Origin: Mytilisepta virgata
Taxonomy: Eukaryota > Mollusca > Bivalvia > Mytilida > Mytilidae
Assembly: GCA_028015205.1 (NCBI GenBank)
Contig: CM051521.1
Coordinates: forward strand, 103,206,513 to 103,270,512
Length of the DNA stretch: 64,000 bases
Reading direction: 5' to 3'
Shown: positions 10,901 through 22,640 of the stretch, piece by piece
Layout of the letters: every line of letters starts with the position of its first letter
How positions within the stretch are numbered: position 1 is the first letter of the stretch
Made by a program: the position numbers and the translations under genes
Notes under the pieces: model-generated
The model's input: only the letters and a program-made list of their open reading frames with translations
Databases searched by the model: none
What the model was told of the DNA's origin: nothing

Positions 10901-13900
10901 TACATGTATCTAGCTAGAACCACTACACTTACTATATGTTCACTTATAATTCCGAATATATCCAGTTCATCTTTATACGACCGCAAATATTTGTGGTCGT
11001 ATTATGTTATAAGCCTGTCATCGTCGTCATCATCGGCGTCCGTAGACAGTTGACGGGACTTATATTAGTCCATATAACACGTGAAAACATTACCCACTTT
11101 GTCTAACGTTTAAAAGACATTGCTTTCAGAATTGACGCAATAAGTTCCCTCCATTTCAAATTTTTATGCCTTTTCTTCGAAATATCTCTTTTTAGAGTAC
11201 GGTGACCCCACGTTTTTATTTTTTTATTTTGTTTAATAATCAAAAATGAATATTCTATGTAATTATTATAGAAAAAACATTGGTAAATTTTTTACAATAC
11301 TGGATTTTAGATAGATATTTTATCATAAAAAAGGCGGGAAAATGTTTCTAGCAACATATCGTCATCATCTGTCCCTCAGAAGATGATAATACGAATAATA
11401 TAAATTCTACAAACAATATGGTTAACAAAACAAACAAATTTCATGTGATTAGGACTTTTTATAAAAAATTAAACTGTAAATAACTACAAGTTCCGATTTC
11501 TAAATTTTGTGAAAAAGATGGCGTTATAAATCGAAAACGAGGTCGGTGACCCCATTTTTTATTGGCCGATTTTAAAGCTTTTACTTGGGCTAAAGTGGGA
11601 AAAAAATTTAAAGAAGATATTATTGGTAGATCTGAATAGAGGGATTTGTCTTTAACTACAAAGATTCGTGCATACTCAATCGATTATTTACTAAACTACA
11701 CGTGCAGAAAATGGCAACAGTGTGGAAATCTCCAAGTTTTGCTAAGTTAAATGTACATGTACCAAGGCGTTTCTAATCTTCTGAAGTTTATGATTGTGAA
11801 CTGTTAGATCGTCCGATACATACCTTGTAATGCATGTAATGGATTTTTTTAATTTCAAAGCAGAAAGGTGTGCAAAATGCCTGATTGATCATCATTGATG
11901 AATGATCTCGATATTGAACTTTCGAAATTGTTGACAGGTCATAAGGTGTACAGTAATTATATTTAAGTGTAATAAAAGCACAGACGCCTGTAATGTAAAT
12001 TACTTTTATGTCATGTCAAGTAAAATTATGATTTAATAACAGAAAGTGTTGATGACAAGAAATTTCGAAGGGTTGTCATATCCTTTTGATTTTTTTTTTA
12101 GTTTCTGTTGCGAATTTAGTGTGGATGATATTTGTTTATTCGTACGTTCATTTGAAGGATTTGTGAGTTTGACTTTATTTTGTTTGTTTACATTCTGTAC
12201 AAGATTCAAGACATACTGTAGCACGAATTAACAATAACTCTCAATTATATTTTTTTTTTTCGAAATAAAAAAATGTTTGTTGAATACAATTTTTGTCTCG
12301 CTTGCAACGAATAGTCGCGAAGGCGAGATATAGGTATCACTTTTGGGCGGCAATAGCCGCTGTGTTAACTTTTTAAAAACTTTAATAACTTTGCAGACAT
12401 AATGCCTACAATTAATATTTTTGGTCGACAGATACCTTATTGTATAAAGTTTGCTGCAATATCATTGTCTGGTGACCATGACCTTGTTTTCGTGGTTCAC
12501 TGACCAGATGTAAAATTTGCATCTTAAGTTTCATCGTTAAATCCATTTCTCAGCAACTTTATCTAGGCCTACCATAACTGGTCTATAGATAGTTCTTAAT
12601 GGGTACATGCCAGTCTGACACCTGGCTTGGGACTTTTGACGTCAGTTTCATGCTTTAGTGACTTCGTCACATTTTCGTGGTGTCAGCAACTATAAGACCT
12701 AGACCCACCATATTTGGTCAATAGATATTTTTTGGTGGGTACATGTCAGTCTGACACCTGCCTTTTGACCTTGACCTCAGTTTCATGGTTGAGTGACCTG
12801 ACATGAGGTAAAAATGTTCATCAGGTCAAGATCTACCTGTCATGAAATTTTCAGACGAATCGGTCAACCTTTTGTTGGGTTATTGCCCCGGAATTGTTAT
12901 TTTAAGGAAATTATGCAGTTTTAGGTTATTATCTTGAATATTATTACAGATAAAAACAAACTGTAGACAGCAAAAATGTTCAACAAAGTAAGATCTACAA
13001 ATAAATCATTGATTTTGCCCTTTAAATACAGCATCCAGAGTAAAATTTCTTCAAAATTCTATGAAACCACTGGGCCAATTGAAACCAAACTTTGGTGGAA
13101 TGGTCCCTAGGTGGCCCCCTTCCAAAAATAGGTCCGGTATTCCCGACTTCCAACCGACATGGCTGCTGTTAATAAAAATAGAAAAAAGGGGGGATGAATT
13201 TCAAAAATTTATTTGTCTGAAGACTCAGACTGTCAACCAAGATGGCCACCATAGCAAGCTTTAACATAAGGCCCTACGGGATAAATCATTGAAAAATTTC
13301 AGAAATATGTCCGATTTCGTGGAGTGTGAAGCAAGATGGCCTCCACAGCAGAACTTAGTAAAACGTAGAACCCTATCGGAAATTCACTCAAAAATATTCT
13401 TATCTGAAACTAATGAGCCAATTGGAACTAAACTTGGCAGCATTGGTCCTTAGATGTTCCTCTTTCAGAAATATGTCCGATCGCCCAGATTGTCAACCAA
13501 GATGGCCACCACAGCTGAACTTAGTTAAATATAGGACCCAATAGGAAAATTCATTTAAAAATCTTCTTGTCTGAAACTACTTAGCCAGTTGGAACAAGAC
13601 TTAGCAGAAATGGTCCTTAGATTGTTCTCTTCTAGAATTGTGTCCATTGTCCTAGACTGTCAACCAAGATGACTGCCACAGTTGAACATAGTTTAACATA
13701 GAACCCTATAGAAAAACCAGCCAAATTGACTGCAACAATTAAATATTTAGTACTCTCAAGGTGAAAAGTTATATCCAGGTGAGCGATACAGGCTTTTGAG
13801 AGCCTCTAGTTTAGTCATGCTTGAAGATATTAATTTGACATTTGGTTTATAGTTTTACAATAAGTTACAGATCAAGTTCAAATTTTGTTCTGTTCGGATG

Positions 13901-16900
13901 ATTATTTTGCAGAGTTATGGAACGTGGAAAATTCATGCAAATAATCAGTTTTCCACACTTTTTCACTATGTCTTCGCCAGTTCACATACTTAAGGAGATA
14001 TGGCATGTTTTCTCATAGCTCAAGCCGGTAGCGGACATTGTTTTGCCCAGCAATACTTTCAGAATGCTTGTTATGTTATAATTTTATATGTTTAATATGT
14101 ATTTTAATATGCCTTTGTCTGTACATTCATTCATATTTGTACAATACTAGATATCTAGTAAGTGACATTAATAAACTGTTTAAACTGCAAGTGATTATTG
14201 AATCCCATACAATGATATAAATAGATCTTTACTCTTTACTTTATACAGTAATTCATTATTACTTTACTTTATTAATGTGAAACACAATATTCCCCGAGGG
14301 ATATAAGCATACAACATAACATTAAAAAATTATAATACGCAAGATACGTAAACAATTTATATAAATCCCCTCTTCTCAGTTCAAATAACCGGTTGATAAA
14401 GGATGTATCTGTTTTTATATCACTTGATGTTGACGAATCCAGAAGCCTTATAAGTTTGTCAATGTTTGTTAAGTTATTGCAATTTTTTTCTACTGGATTA
14501 AAATTATTGCATACCAAACATCCGTTCATTTCCTTAAATCCCCTAAAAATATGGCCATATATATGTATTTTGGTTTATATAAATGGTGTAATTTATGATA
14601 AATGTGTTTATTTTTCACTCATATGGAACAAATAAATGGGTTTCCGTTTATGAAACATTTCCACAAAAACCAATATTTATGATACATATATATATACAAG
14701 AAATCCTTAATAAAGCAAGTTGAAAATAGTACTAATTAATTTTGCTAGTATTTAATATTTGATATCCTTAATTGTGAAAAAAAAAAAACTTTTACAGATT
14801 TCTGAAGAAACAGGGACTTGACCAGATATTTTATGAGTGTGATAACCATTTATGGAGATTAGGACCAAGAGATCTGCCTGGAGGTATAAGATTTGATGGC
14901 GGCAGTGATTGGGTTGGATTACATAGAGATTTCTGTCAGTATGTTATTACATCCGACCCTTTACTAGATGGAATGAAGGAGTTTTATAAGTATACATTAC
15001 TTCCTGCTGAGGTAAATATTCCTTCGGTAAACTTAAGTGTTATTAACCAAATTTTTCAACAGAAAATGTTAGTTTGGCGATGTATGACAAGTTAGTGGCT
15101 TCAAATATTGCTGAAGTAAACTCTGGTTCGCTACCATTCAGAAAACTTTTTGTTTAAACCATTATCATCACAACCAACAAGTCATAGAAAATATCCAGTT
15201 TGTTTAACCAGAAAAACTCAACTGGAAGCGGAATAATTCAACATTACAATTCTGAAAAACCTGAAATTCGGTATACCAGTGACAAAAGAATGAAATACAT
15301 TGTACCAGCCATTGACTTGAATTTGGCTACTTTATTTGCATTGATGTTTTTGTTTTATGAAATAATTTTTCCAAAATCTATTCCAGTCATTCTTCCATAC
15401 AGTATTACAGAACAGTAAATTCTGTGACAAATGGATAGATAACAATCTTCATGTGACAAACTGGAATAGAAAGAAAGGTTGTAAATGTCAAAACAAACAT
15501 ATTGTAGACTGGTGTGGATGTTCTCCTAATGATTTTATATCATCTGATCTTGAGAGACTAATGGTAGGTATAACTGTTGTGTAGATTGGTGTGGATGTTC
15601 TCCTAATGATTTTATATCATCTGATCTTGAGAGACTTATGGTAGGTATAACTGTTGTGTAGATTTGTGTGGATGTTCTCCTAATGATTTTATATCATCTG
15701 ATCTTGAGAGACTGGTGTGGATGTTCTCCTAATGATTTTATATCATCTGATCTTTAGAGACTAATGGTAGAAATAACTGTTTTGATAATTGCCATGTATA
15801 CTTTAATATTCTTTTTATACCCACATAACATTTAATTTTTCATATAACTCTTGTCGGTATGCTTAACACAACTTCAAATATGAGTGAGTTTATTAAGACT
15901 GAAAAGTGGCTTAAATAAAAAACAAAACAAAACTTCTCTGGTTTGCAGAGAAAGCAAGAAAATATTTATGTAAGTTTTTGTCAATTTCTGTATAGATTTT
16001 TTTTTGTGGAAAATATGTAACTAGTGTACATTTAATGTAATTTACCTTTTTGTGGATTTTTTTTCAGGTTTTTGAACAACGACCAAGATTCTTTGCAAGA
16101 AAATTTGAACCAGTAGTAAATCAAGACATTATTAATAGTCTGGATTTGTATTTGTTTAAAAACAGACCACAAGGTGACATAATTTAATAGTAATATAGAT
16201 CATAAATGACAGAATAGTTTGATATCTGCTCAAATCTGATAACACTTCTTTTGTCATCTTAAATTGCTGTCATTCCTCTTTACAAAATCTAACTTATTTT
16301 CTAACACATACATATAGTAATATATAAACCCCAGTCAGGAAATGTTTTGATCAGGAGTTAGGACTTCATATCAGGATAATACAGTAATTTTGTGTTTTTT
16401 TCTTCAAAAATCATTAAAAATTTTCAGATTTTGGGTAAAGAGATTCAAATTTTTTATTTGGAGGACCCTTTGAATATTAGATTTATAATTCAAGACTGGA
16501 GATTAATACATATGCTGACATTGATGTTAAAATGAATTTTATATATAGTGTAGAATAAGAAATTTATGTATATTTTTGAAAAGAAGTTTACAATTTCTAG
16601 AGGTAACTCCTATGTTTTATACCGGTAGTATTTAGTCAAGTTGATTGGATGTCATATTATTGCATACCCTATATCGTTACATATTGATAATTTTCAAAGC
16701 TTATTCATATGGCTATGAAAATTAGGCTCTGTTCTCGGCATTATTGTCTAGTAAACCTTTATGTACATTTCAGATATGAAATCATACACCAGTTATTGGC
16801 AGAATGAATATCATTACAATGACAAACCAAGTAATAAAACAGATACTTTTCTTAGTTTTTATGGATCTTTTCAAAGGAGGAGTTTAGATGTATTACAAAG

Positions 16901-19373
16901 TACTTCCTGCCACTTTAGTTCACTTCGTATTTTAGAATCAACGGCATACTTTGTAGAGGACAAATTCAATGGTATTCTAGTGCTCTTTGAAGCTCAACAC
17001 CAAGAAACATTGAAGTCTGTCATATTAGAATCTCATTTTGTCAGGAGAAAACATAGTTTCATTAGTAAACCTAAGGGACCAGCCAGTAGATTAATTGGTT
17101 TAGAGGTAAAATTTCTAACTATAAAATTAGAAAATATCTTTACTTTGAAGTTATTGTTTTAGATGACAGGATATGATGAATACATCATTGAGACATGATC
17201 CGAAAGAAATGAGCAGCAGGTTACACTGACAAACAATGATATAAATCACAACAAGAAAGAAATTCATGTTAAATCAAATCAAATCAAAAGATTATTACAG
17301 TAGAGTTCGTTTATAACAATTTCCAGGAGCCTCTCTAATTTTTTTGTTATAGGCATTGTTCATTATAAGAGAAAGGATGCAGTCATCTCCACATTTAAAA
17401 TTAAATTCTGAAAATTTTCTCTGCAAGTGTCAGTGTGAAACAATGTTTTCTGTTCTAATACCAGTGAATTACTTTTTTTATTTGTTTTCAAATATATCTT
17501 TGTTGAAAGAATTGTTTTCTAAGATGCAGAAAATTATATAAATTTCCCTTATCTTAAAGTATTACTTCAAGACTTTTTCCTTTGCTTTATTTTGATAGAT
17601 GCTAATGTTTGTAGTTCGGACGATTTTGTTTTAATAAAATATTTTCTGTGAGTTTGATTTTGTGAGGTCTTGGTTTTTTTTGTATAACAAGAAATTACAA
17701 GTTGCAAGTGGTGATGAAGTAAAAATTGGGAGCTTGAGCCACCTTAGATCAGTAAAACTATTACAGATAAAAAAATTCCAATTTACCATTGTTATATGCG
17801 ATCATCCGTTCGCAAAGGAAGATAGGTAAACAATTTGTGTGCTCAGCAATTTCTTTCGTTATAACAGGTAACTTAAGTGTGGTAAAAATGTTGTTTTGGA
17901 TTAAAATACTTTTCGTTATAAGACTGATTTTGTTATAAAAAAATTCATAATAAGCCTAAAAAAATACAGTTTTAATAGCAATGGAACCGGAGATTGATCT
18001 TCACTTCGTTATAAGCCTGATTTCATGACAAGCCTGTACGTTATAAACGAACTCTACTATTTGACTTTATTAACCTTTTGATGTATCGCCAAGAGAATAC
18101 TGAAACAACAAAACAGTGGGAAAAGTCCAAAAATTTCAAAGTCCAAGGAAAAGACAAAGTCACTAGAATGGGACACAACAAACATATGCCACAAGGATAC
18201 ATTTATAACTGAAAGAATAAAAAATGTATAAAAAACTAAACAAAACAGCATAGAACCTAAAGCTTAAGCAATGTGAACTCCTATTAAAAACCGGTAGTGA
18301 CATCAGGTTCTCCGGAAGGGTAAGCATGTCCTGCTCTGTTCACGGCACACGCCACATTGTCAGTGAGTAAAAGCCAATGAAATGTCAAGTTTGGTGAGAT
18401 GGTGAGAAGGACGTGAAATATAACTGAAGATATTTAGTCTCATTCGCGAGATAAAAACTTCGTATTGGCCAATTATTTCGTGATGACGACCGTTAAACTT
18501 TTGGAATGATGAAATTAACAGAGACTGAACATAACCCAGTCTCAGAAGATTATTTGAAGTTTATGATTTTCCCTTGACTTGGTCTCAGACATTTCTTCAT
18601 GCATTGCATTCAAATGTGCACTTAACTCATTTATTTTCACTATACGAGAAAGAAAGCATTTTTTTCTAATTATTTCCTTAATTTACAGTCTGCATATATA
18701 ATTTTTACAGGTGGGAACAGATTATGATTTAAAAGAAAATATATTCAGAAATTTTGGACAGCTGATTGGACCATTTAGTCAGTTGACTTTACAACACAGC
18801 TGGTCTGCTGGACAGGAGTTCACTATCTCTGTAGGATGGATTGATCCCGCAGAGGTCATTGCAGCCTCATATGACATCGAAATACCAGGAACCAATTACA
18901 TAGGATCTCATAAACCAGAATTAAAATGCCCACTCAGACCTGGTGTATGGAAAGTTAAATTAATGTATCAGTGGGATGTCATCGCAGAAACTTCTTTTCT
19001 GGTTGTGCCATTAACTACATTCCAAAATCAGCCGTTAACATTACAGCATGCTATTGATTTTCATAATGGTCCTAGTGGGTTCTATATAAACAAAGAGTTT
19101 AAAGATTTAAATGGTGTTCTTAAAGTAAACCAGACATTACAGATTCAAAATGAGGCAAAAGTCAATGGAAAGAAAACTAGTATAAGTTTACAGTTGTGGG
19201 TAGATAAATTGACGGCCCCATTCTGGGAACTCAAGAAAATGTGTGTTTCATCTGAAAAATCTATAGGTTGCTTAAAATTAGATATTTGTGAAAAGACATT
19301 TTGGAGCTCAAGATCTATGGACCCAAAATCTGAAATTAATGGAGTAGATCCTCATTCAGGTTTCTTAAGATAG
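4996..19373 (+). CDS. xylt: Peptide O-xylosyltransferase, WSC-domain type (5' end missing)
   Basis: Transfers xylose from UDP-xylose to serines of proteoglycan core proteins in the Golgi, the first step of chondroitin/heparan sulfate linkage synthesis. Exons: 4996-5257, 5890-6018, 6419-6586, 7474-7640, 8683-8885, 9153-9233, 14798-15011, 15387-15563, 16068-16173, 16774-17105, 18711-19373. All junctions are GT-AG, phases agree, and they sum to 834 codons including the stop. Residues about 1-87 match the Cys-rich stem; about 88-190 form a WSC domain (ECWCG, CPGD, ERCGG), present in fly and worm enzymes but not vertebrate ones. A GT14 catalytic domain follows, with WGGASLL (272-277), [18 protein letters not shown] split between two exons, and [10 protein letters not shown] (449-458). 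The XylT C-terminal domain runs to the final FLR. The cytoplasmic tail and membrane anchor must be encoded upstream. Human XYLT2 is 865 residues by recall. AATAAA at 19642 is a possible poly(A) signal. Confidence 0.95.
7669..8167 (+). repeat. Dispersed repeat family B (intronic copy)
   Basis: Begins GGCTCACCGGACC and ends GGGAGCCTCTAGTTTT, lying in the XYLT intron after exon 4. The body carries repeated statements of a motif near CAATTGGAACCAGAC and GGTCCTTTGG. The same ends and motifs recur near 12800-13814, 29093-30132, 57530-58048 and 60362-61830. No open reading frame or coding domain is visible, so it is a non-autonomous element of unknown mechanism. Confidence 0.7.
8391..8655 (+). repeat. 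Hairpin-led dispersed repeat next to XYLT exon 5
   Basis: Starts with a short inverted repeat (TATACCCCCGCTCC...GGAGAGGGGGTATA), then unique-looking sequence that ends close to the splice acceptor of the XYLT exon at 8683. The hairpin start resembles those of the other dispersed repeats in the window, but I see no second copy here. The right boundary is a guess. Confidence 0.45.
9234..10967. other. XYLT large intron, left part, no gene seen
   Basis: First part of the 5.6-kb intron between XYLT exons 6 and 7. AT-rich, with no exon, RNA gene or clear repeat boundary that I can support. Confidence 0.5.
10976..11640 (+). repeat. Fragment of dispersed repeat family C
   Basis: Opens with the palindrome ACGACCGCAAATATTTGTGG followed by CGT, then a GTCATCGTCGTCATC-like stretch. 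This matches the head of the long family C copies near 45681 and 55854. The right end is not defined and the body differs from those copies, so it is a diverged or truncated member. Confidence 0.5.
12296..12800 (+). repeat. Dispersed repeat family A fragment
   Basis: Begins GTCTCGCTTGCAACG with an internal inverted AGGCGAGAT, followed by tandem-like units containing CAGTCTGACACCTG and CTCAGTTTCATGGTT. The same unit is amplified at 25400-26635 and 41290-42112. It runs directly into family B sequence at about 12800, so the right end of A is missing here. Confidence 0.6.
12800..13814 (+). repeat. Dispersed repeat family B
   Basis: Contains the block with TCATCAGGTCAAGATC and TGTTGGGTTATTGCCCC, several 110-bp-like units each with CAAGATGGCC and GGTCCTTAG, and the typical end AGCCTCTAGTTT. 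The same block order occurs at 29330-30132 and in reverse at 60362-61560. No coding potential is visible. Confidence 0.65.
13815..14797. other. XYLT large intron, right part
   Basis: AT-rich sequence up to the exon acceptor at 14798. On the minus strand, 14272-14529 is open, and its peptide ([14 protein letters not shown] and FELRRG) resembles the C-terminal tails of bivalve LINE proteins. It may be a decayed LINE end, but this is only a weak impression. Nothing else is recognisable. Confidence 0.3.
15504..15780 (+). repeat. 77-bp tandem duplication of a XYLT exon-intron junction
   Basis: The last 60 bases of the exon ending at 15563 plus the first bases of its intron are repeated immediately downstream. 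Copies start at 15504, 15581 and 15658 (period 77); a fourth begins at about 15711 after a copy truncated by some 28 bp. Copies keep the [16 protein letters not shown] segment almost unchanged, and copy 2 also keeps a GTAGGT donor. Copy 4 has GTAGAA and an in-frame TAG in place of GAG. Copies are too alike to be old. Confidence 0.9.
17299..18058. mobile_element. Non-autonomous Tigger/pogo-like element with inverted ends
   Basis: Bounded by perfect 19-bp inverted ends AGTAGAGTTCGTTTATAAC (17299-17317 and 18040-18058). The 760-bp interior has several TTCGTTATAAG motifs in both orientations and no long ORF. The tip and the CGTTATAA-rich sub-ends resemble Tigger/pogo transposons, which insert at TA. 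TA precedes CAGTAGAG on the left, but the right flank is not a clean TA copy. Located in the last XYLT intron. Confidence 0.7.
18059..18540. repeat. Dispersed repeat family D, copy 1
   Basis: Shares a run of similar segments with 42360-42740: GAACTCCTAT(T)AAAAACC, GGAAGGGTAAGCAT(G/T)TCCTGCTC, a GGCACACGCCAC/AGCACCCGTCAT stretch, and a final TGATGACGACC. It abuts the right end of the Tigger-like element. No coding function is recognised. Confidence 0.55.
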
Positions 19374-21290
19374 CATCAGATATACAAGAACAATTTGTGT
19401 GGTGATGAAGGCTTTTTTTATAATTTTTTATTTATTTAAGAAACTTTTTTAAATGAACCATTTAAAAATGCTCAAACAGATGTACATGTAGTATTTAAAA
19501 CCAAACAGATTATTGTGTTCAAAATTGTGAATTCAGTTATTTTTCGTTGACATCAATTTTCGTGGATTGAGTCAAAATGACATATTCTTGGGTTCATAAG
19601 TTTGTAGATTTCAAATTCAAAGAAAAAGGAAATCAAATGACAATAAAAATGTTTCTATTATGCAACAGATTTACCTTGAAGTGTAATCAACATGATCAAC
19701 CATATCATTAGTTGAAGATTTGATTAATGTTAATTACTTATCATTAGAGTTTTAATCAGAACATAATATTGTAATATTGTTTTCCTACCAAAGGTGAAAA
19801 AACAGCCAAAGAAATTACTCATAAAATAACTTAAGGGAATACAATACAATAAGGTTCCTCTACTGATTTTTTGCTGAAAATTTACCAGATGGTCAATTTC
19901 TATTTATACTTTTCAAATATGGAAAGAAAAACATTCTCCTTTGACATTCTCCTTGGTCATTCCCACTTCCTAATCCGTTTGAATGTATATAGTCGTGGAT
20001 GGTCAAACGAGGATCTAAAATTCTTGGAAACCACCCCGAACATTTTGATAGTTCTTCGTAGTGAAAGTGATTCACACAATCCACGAAAATTGTTATACCA
20101 TGAATAATGAGTGTTTCACAGTATGTCATTATAACAGTTAATCTAGCTAGTTGGTAATATAAGTGAATTCAGTCAATGTAACAAATGTCAAAAACATTAC
20201 AAATCATCTTAGTCATAAACAAAAATTCATAATCACACTTCCAAATACTACCATATTATCAAAGTGATGATAGATTGGTCCAAATAAAAAAATCCTATTT
20301 GTGTACATTTTCAGTAATACGCTCCTTATAATTGTGGTCAGTAGTTGTTTCTTTATTTTTTCGAATAATCTTCTCAAAAACTGCATGATTACAGGAAATG
20401 CAACTTGATATCATGTATTCTACAGAGAAGACTGCAGAAACTTTGCTTGTCATCAATTATGTCATCTTGATATGTCCACATTTCTTTACTTGTCGACATA
20501 TTGCAGCCATATCATGCTGCACTTAGCGAAGTACTTTTTTAAAAAAAAAAAATTGAGACAATGACCTGGATGACATATTCAAATGGACTAATTTTCTTGG
20601 AAATATATCCATGTACCCTGGTAGGTCCTGACAGAGTTTTATAATGAATGCACCAAGGACCTTTAAAACTAGCTACATTTGTGCTTCAATTCAGGGATAG
20701 CTACGCCGCTGGTTTGTGCAATTACTGGAAACACAAAATTTTTTCCTTGGCCTTATATATGTGACACTTTAAAGAGTGATATTGAACTTCTGCTGAAAAA
20801 ATTGGAAGCAATCGTTCAAAGAAACTAAATGTTTCAGAAAAATATCCGAACTATATTAAAAATTTTCAAATTCAACAAATATTTCAGAATTTTGTGTATG
20901 TGTATGTGTATGCTGAAATAAGCTTCAGAACTAACTTTGGCTTAAGTAATTAAATTCTTTACTTAACCATTTTTAGCGTAAGACTGAGTCAGAGTGAAGG
21001 AACTACAAAGGAAGTTGCCCTTTTTACCTCTTCTAGTCATAAATCAAAGTGTTGAATTTGTAATATGATTAATTGTATGATAATTAGTGTTTATTTAGTA
21101 TGCAATATTTATTTTTGTACCCTAGAAGGTAAAGCATTTGCTAAAATAACTAATTTATGTGCCAAATAATGTTTCTTATTTAAATGTTTTACAGCATGAT
21201 TTCAATAGACAGATACATTGCAATTTTATAGATGAAAGGGGTTGAACATGATCTTGAATCATGAAAATCTTTTTATAGCATCCATAAGTG
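19374..21290. other. XYLT 3' flank and intergenic sequence
   Basis: Begins with the probable XYLT 3' UTR, with a possible AATAAA at 19642. Around 19980-20105 there are CGTGGATGG and CCACGAAAATTGTTATACC segments that look like a decayed relative of the inverted-end element at 22630-23477. The rest shows nothing I can support. Confidence 0.4.
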
Positions 21291-21299
21291 TGCATTTTG

Positions 21300-21500
21300 C
21301 TTTTTTTTTCTTGGTATACAAGCTTGAACACCTATTTTTGTATGGAAGTTTGAACACTTATTTTTGGTATGGAAGCTTTTACACCTGTTTGTTTGGTGTG
21401 CAAGCTTGAACACCTGTTTTTTGGTATGCAAGCTTCTACACCTATTTTTGGTATGCAAGCTTGTACACTAATTTTGGTATGCAAGCTTGCACACCTATTT
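21300..21500. repeat. Minisatellite, about 30-bp unit, seven copies
   Basis: A unit close to TTTGGTATGCAAGCTTGAAC plus ACCTATT repeats about seven times with small differences and 27-33 bp spacing. Open frames in both strands here are products of the repeat and not genes. Confidence 0.85.
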
Positions 21501-21678
21501 TTTCTAAATATATACTACTGTTTGTTTGATTCTAGGTTTTATTCAATTATGATTTTTCATCTCTTATTTTAGAATCCTTTTTTCACCAGACATTAGATCG
21601 TAATTGAGCTCTTTTCTCAGACATTGAAGTACAAAGAAAATTGTACAATGAAATAAGGTCTGGTACAATGTATTACAT

Positions 21679-21832
21679 AAACTGTGCTTGTACAGTAGAA
21701 GTTCTAGACAGTGGAAATTATGGTGAAAGGATGATAAAACTAGTTTGTCATATCAAACTGTGCTTGTACAGTAGAAGTTCTAGACATTGGAAACTATGGT
21801 GAAAGGATGATAAAACTAGTTTGTCATATCAT
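21679..21832. repeat. 76-bp direct tandem duplication
   Basis: Two nearly identical copies start at 21679 and 21755 with AAACTGTGCTTGTACAGTAG and end TAGTTTGTCATATCA. Only a few bases differ (for example GACAGTGG versus GACATTGG), so the duplication is recent. Non-coding. Confidence 0.9.
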
Positions 21833-22024
21833 GGTGTTCAAGTGATCAAGGTTCCATTGAGTTTTGTCACAATTTTGACATATTATCAGTATTTTAGAAA
21901 TATTCACAGATTAGTTGGAATTAAATTTGACAAAATATAAGAACAGTTTTGATAAAACTTGCAACTTGTAAAAAAGTTTGTATATTTGTACAGTTGGAAA
22001 AAATTACTGGTTTAAATGCAATGG

Positions 22025-22640
22025 AGCTGTGGGATATCTTTAGATATACTGGGAATTTTTTAAATAAATAATTTCAACATATGTTTATGTCGACAGAGGC
22101 ACAAAGTGGGTCTATTTTTTTAAAACTTTTTTCTTTTAAATATTTTTTTGTACGCGGAATATATATTAAATGGGTAATAAATCCATCTTAATATTGTTAT
22201 TTCTTGTGGATTCATTATTATAGCTGTGGGATATCCTTAGATATACTGGTAATTTTTTAAATAAATAATTTCAACATATGTTTATGTCACATTTTGTTTT
22301 GACAAAGACACAAAGTGGGTCTATTTTTTTAAAACTTTTTTTTCTTTTAAATATTTTTTTTTGTATTTGGATTATATATTTAATGGGTAATAAATCCATC
22401 TTAATATTGTTATTTACTGTGGATTCATTATTATAGCTGTGGGATATCCTTAGATATACTGGTAATTTATTAAATAAATAATTTCAACATATGTTTATGT
22501 CACATTTTGTTTTGACAGAGACACAAGTGGGTATATTTTTTTTCAACTGTTTTTTTTCTTTTAAATATTTTTTTTGTATGTGGATTATATATTTTAATGG
22601 GTAATAAATTTCTTAATATTGTTATTTACTGTGGATTCAT
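22025..22640. repeat. About 200-bp tandem repeat, three copies
   Basis: Copies start with AGCTGTGGGATATC at 22025, 22222 and 22435. Each includes CAACATATGTTTATGTC, GGGTAATAAAT and TGTGGATTCATTATTAT. That last segment is the left tip of the inverted-end element starting at 22630, so the array seems to have grown from the element's left junction. Confidence 0.85.

Noticed and set aside
15581..15780. Extra XYLT exons
   Set aside because: The copies lack their own acceptor sites. Adding them would duplicate the [10 protein letters not shown] segment, and the last copy has a stop.
21300..21500. CRISPR-like regularly spaced repeats
   Set aside because: A eukaryotic minisatellite with adjoining, diverged units and no unique spacers.
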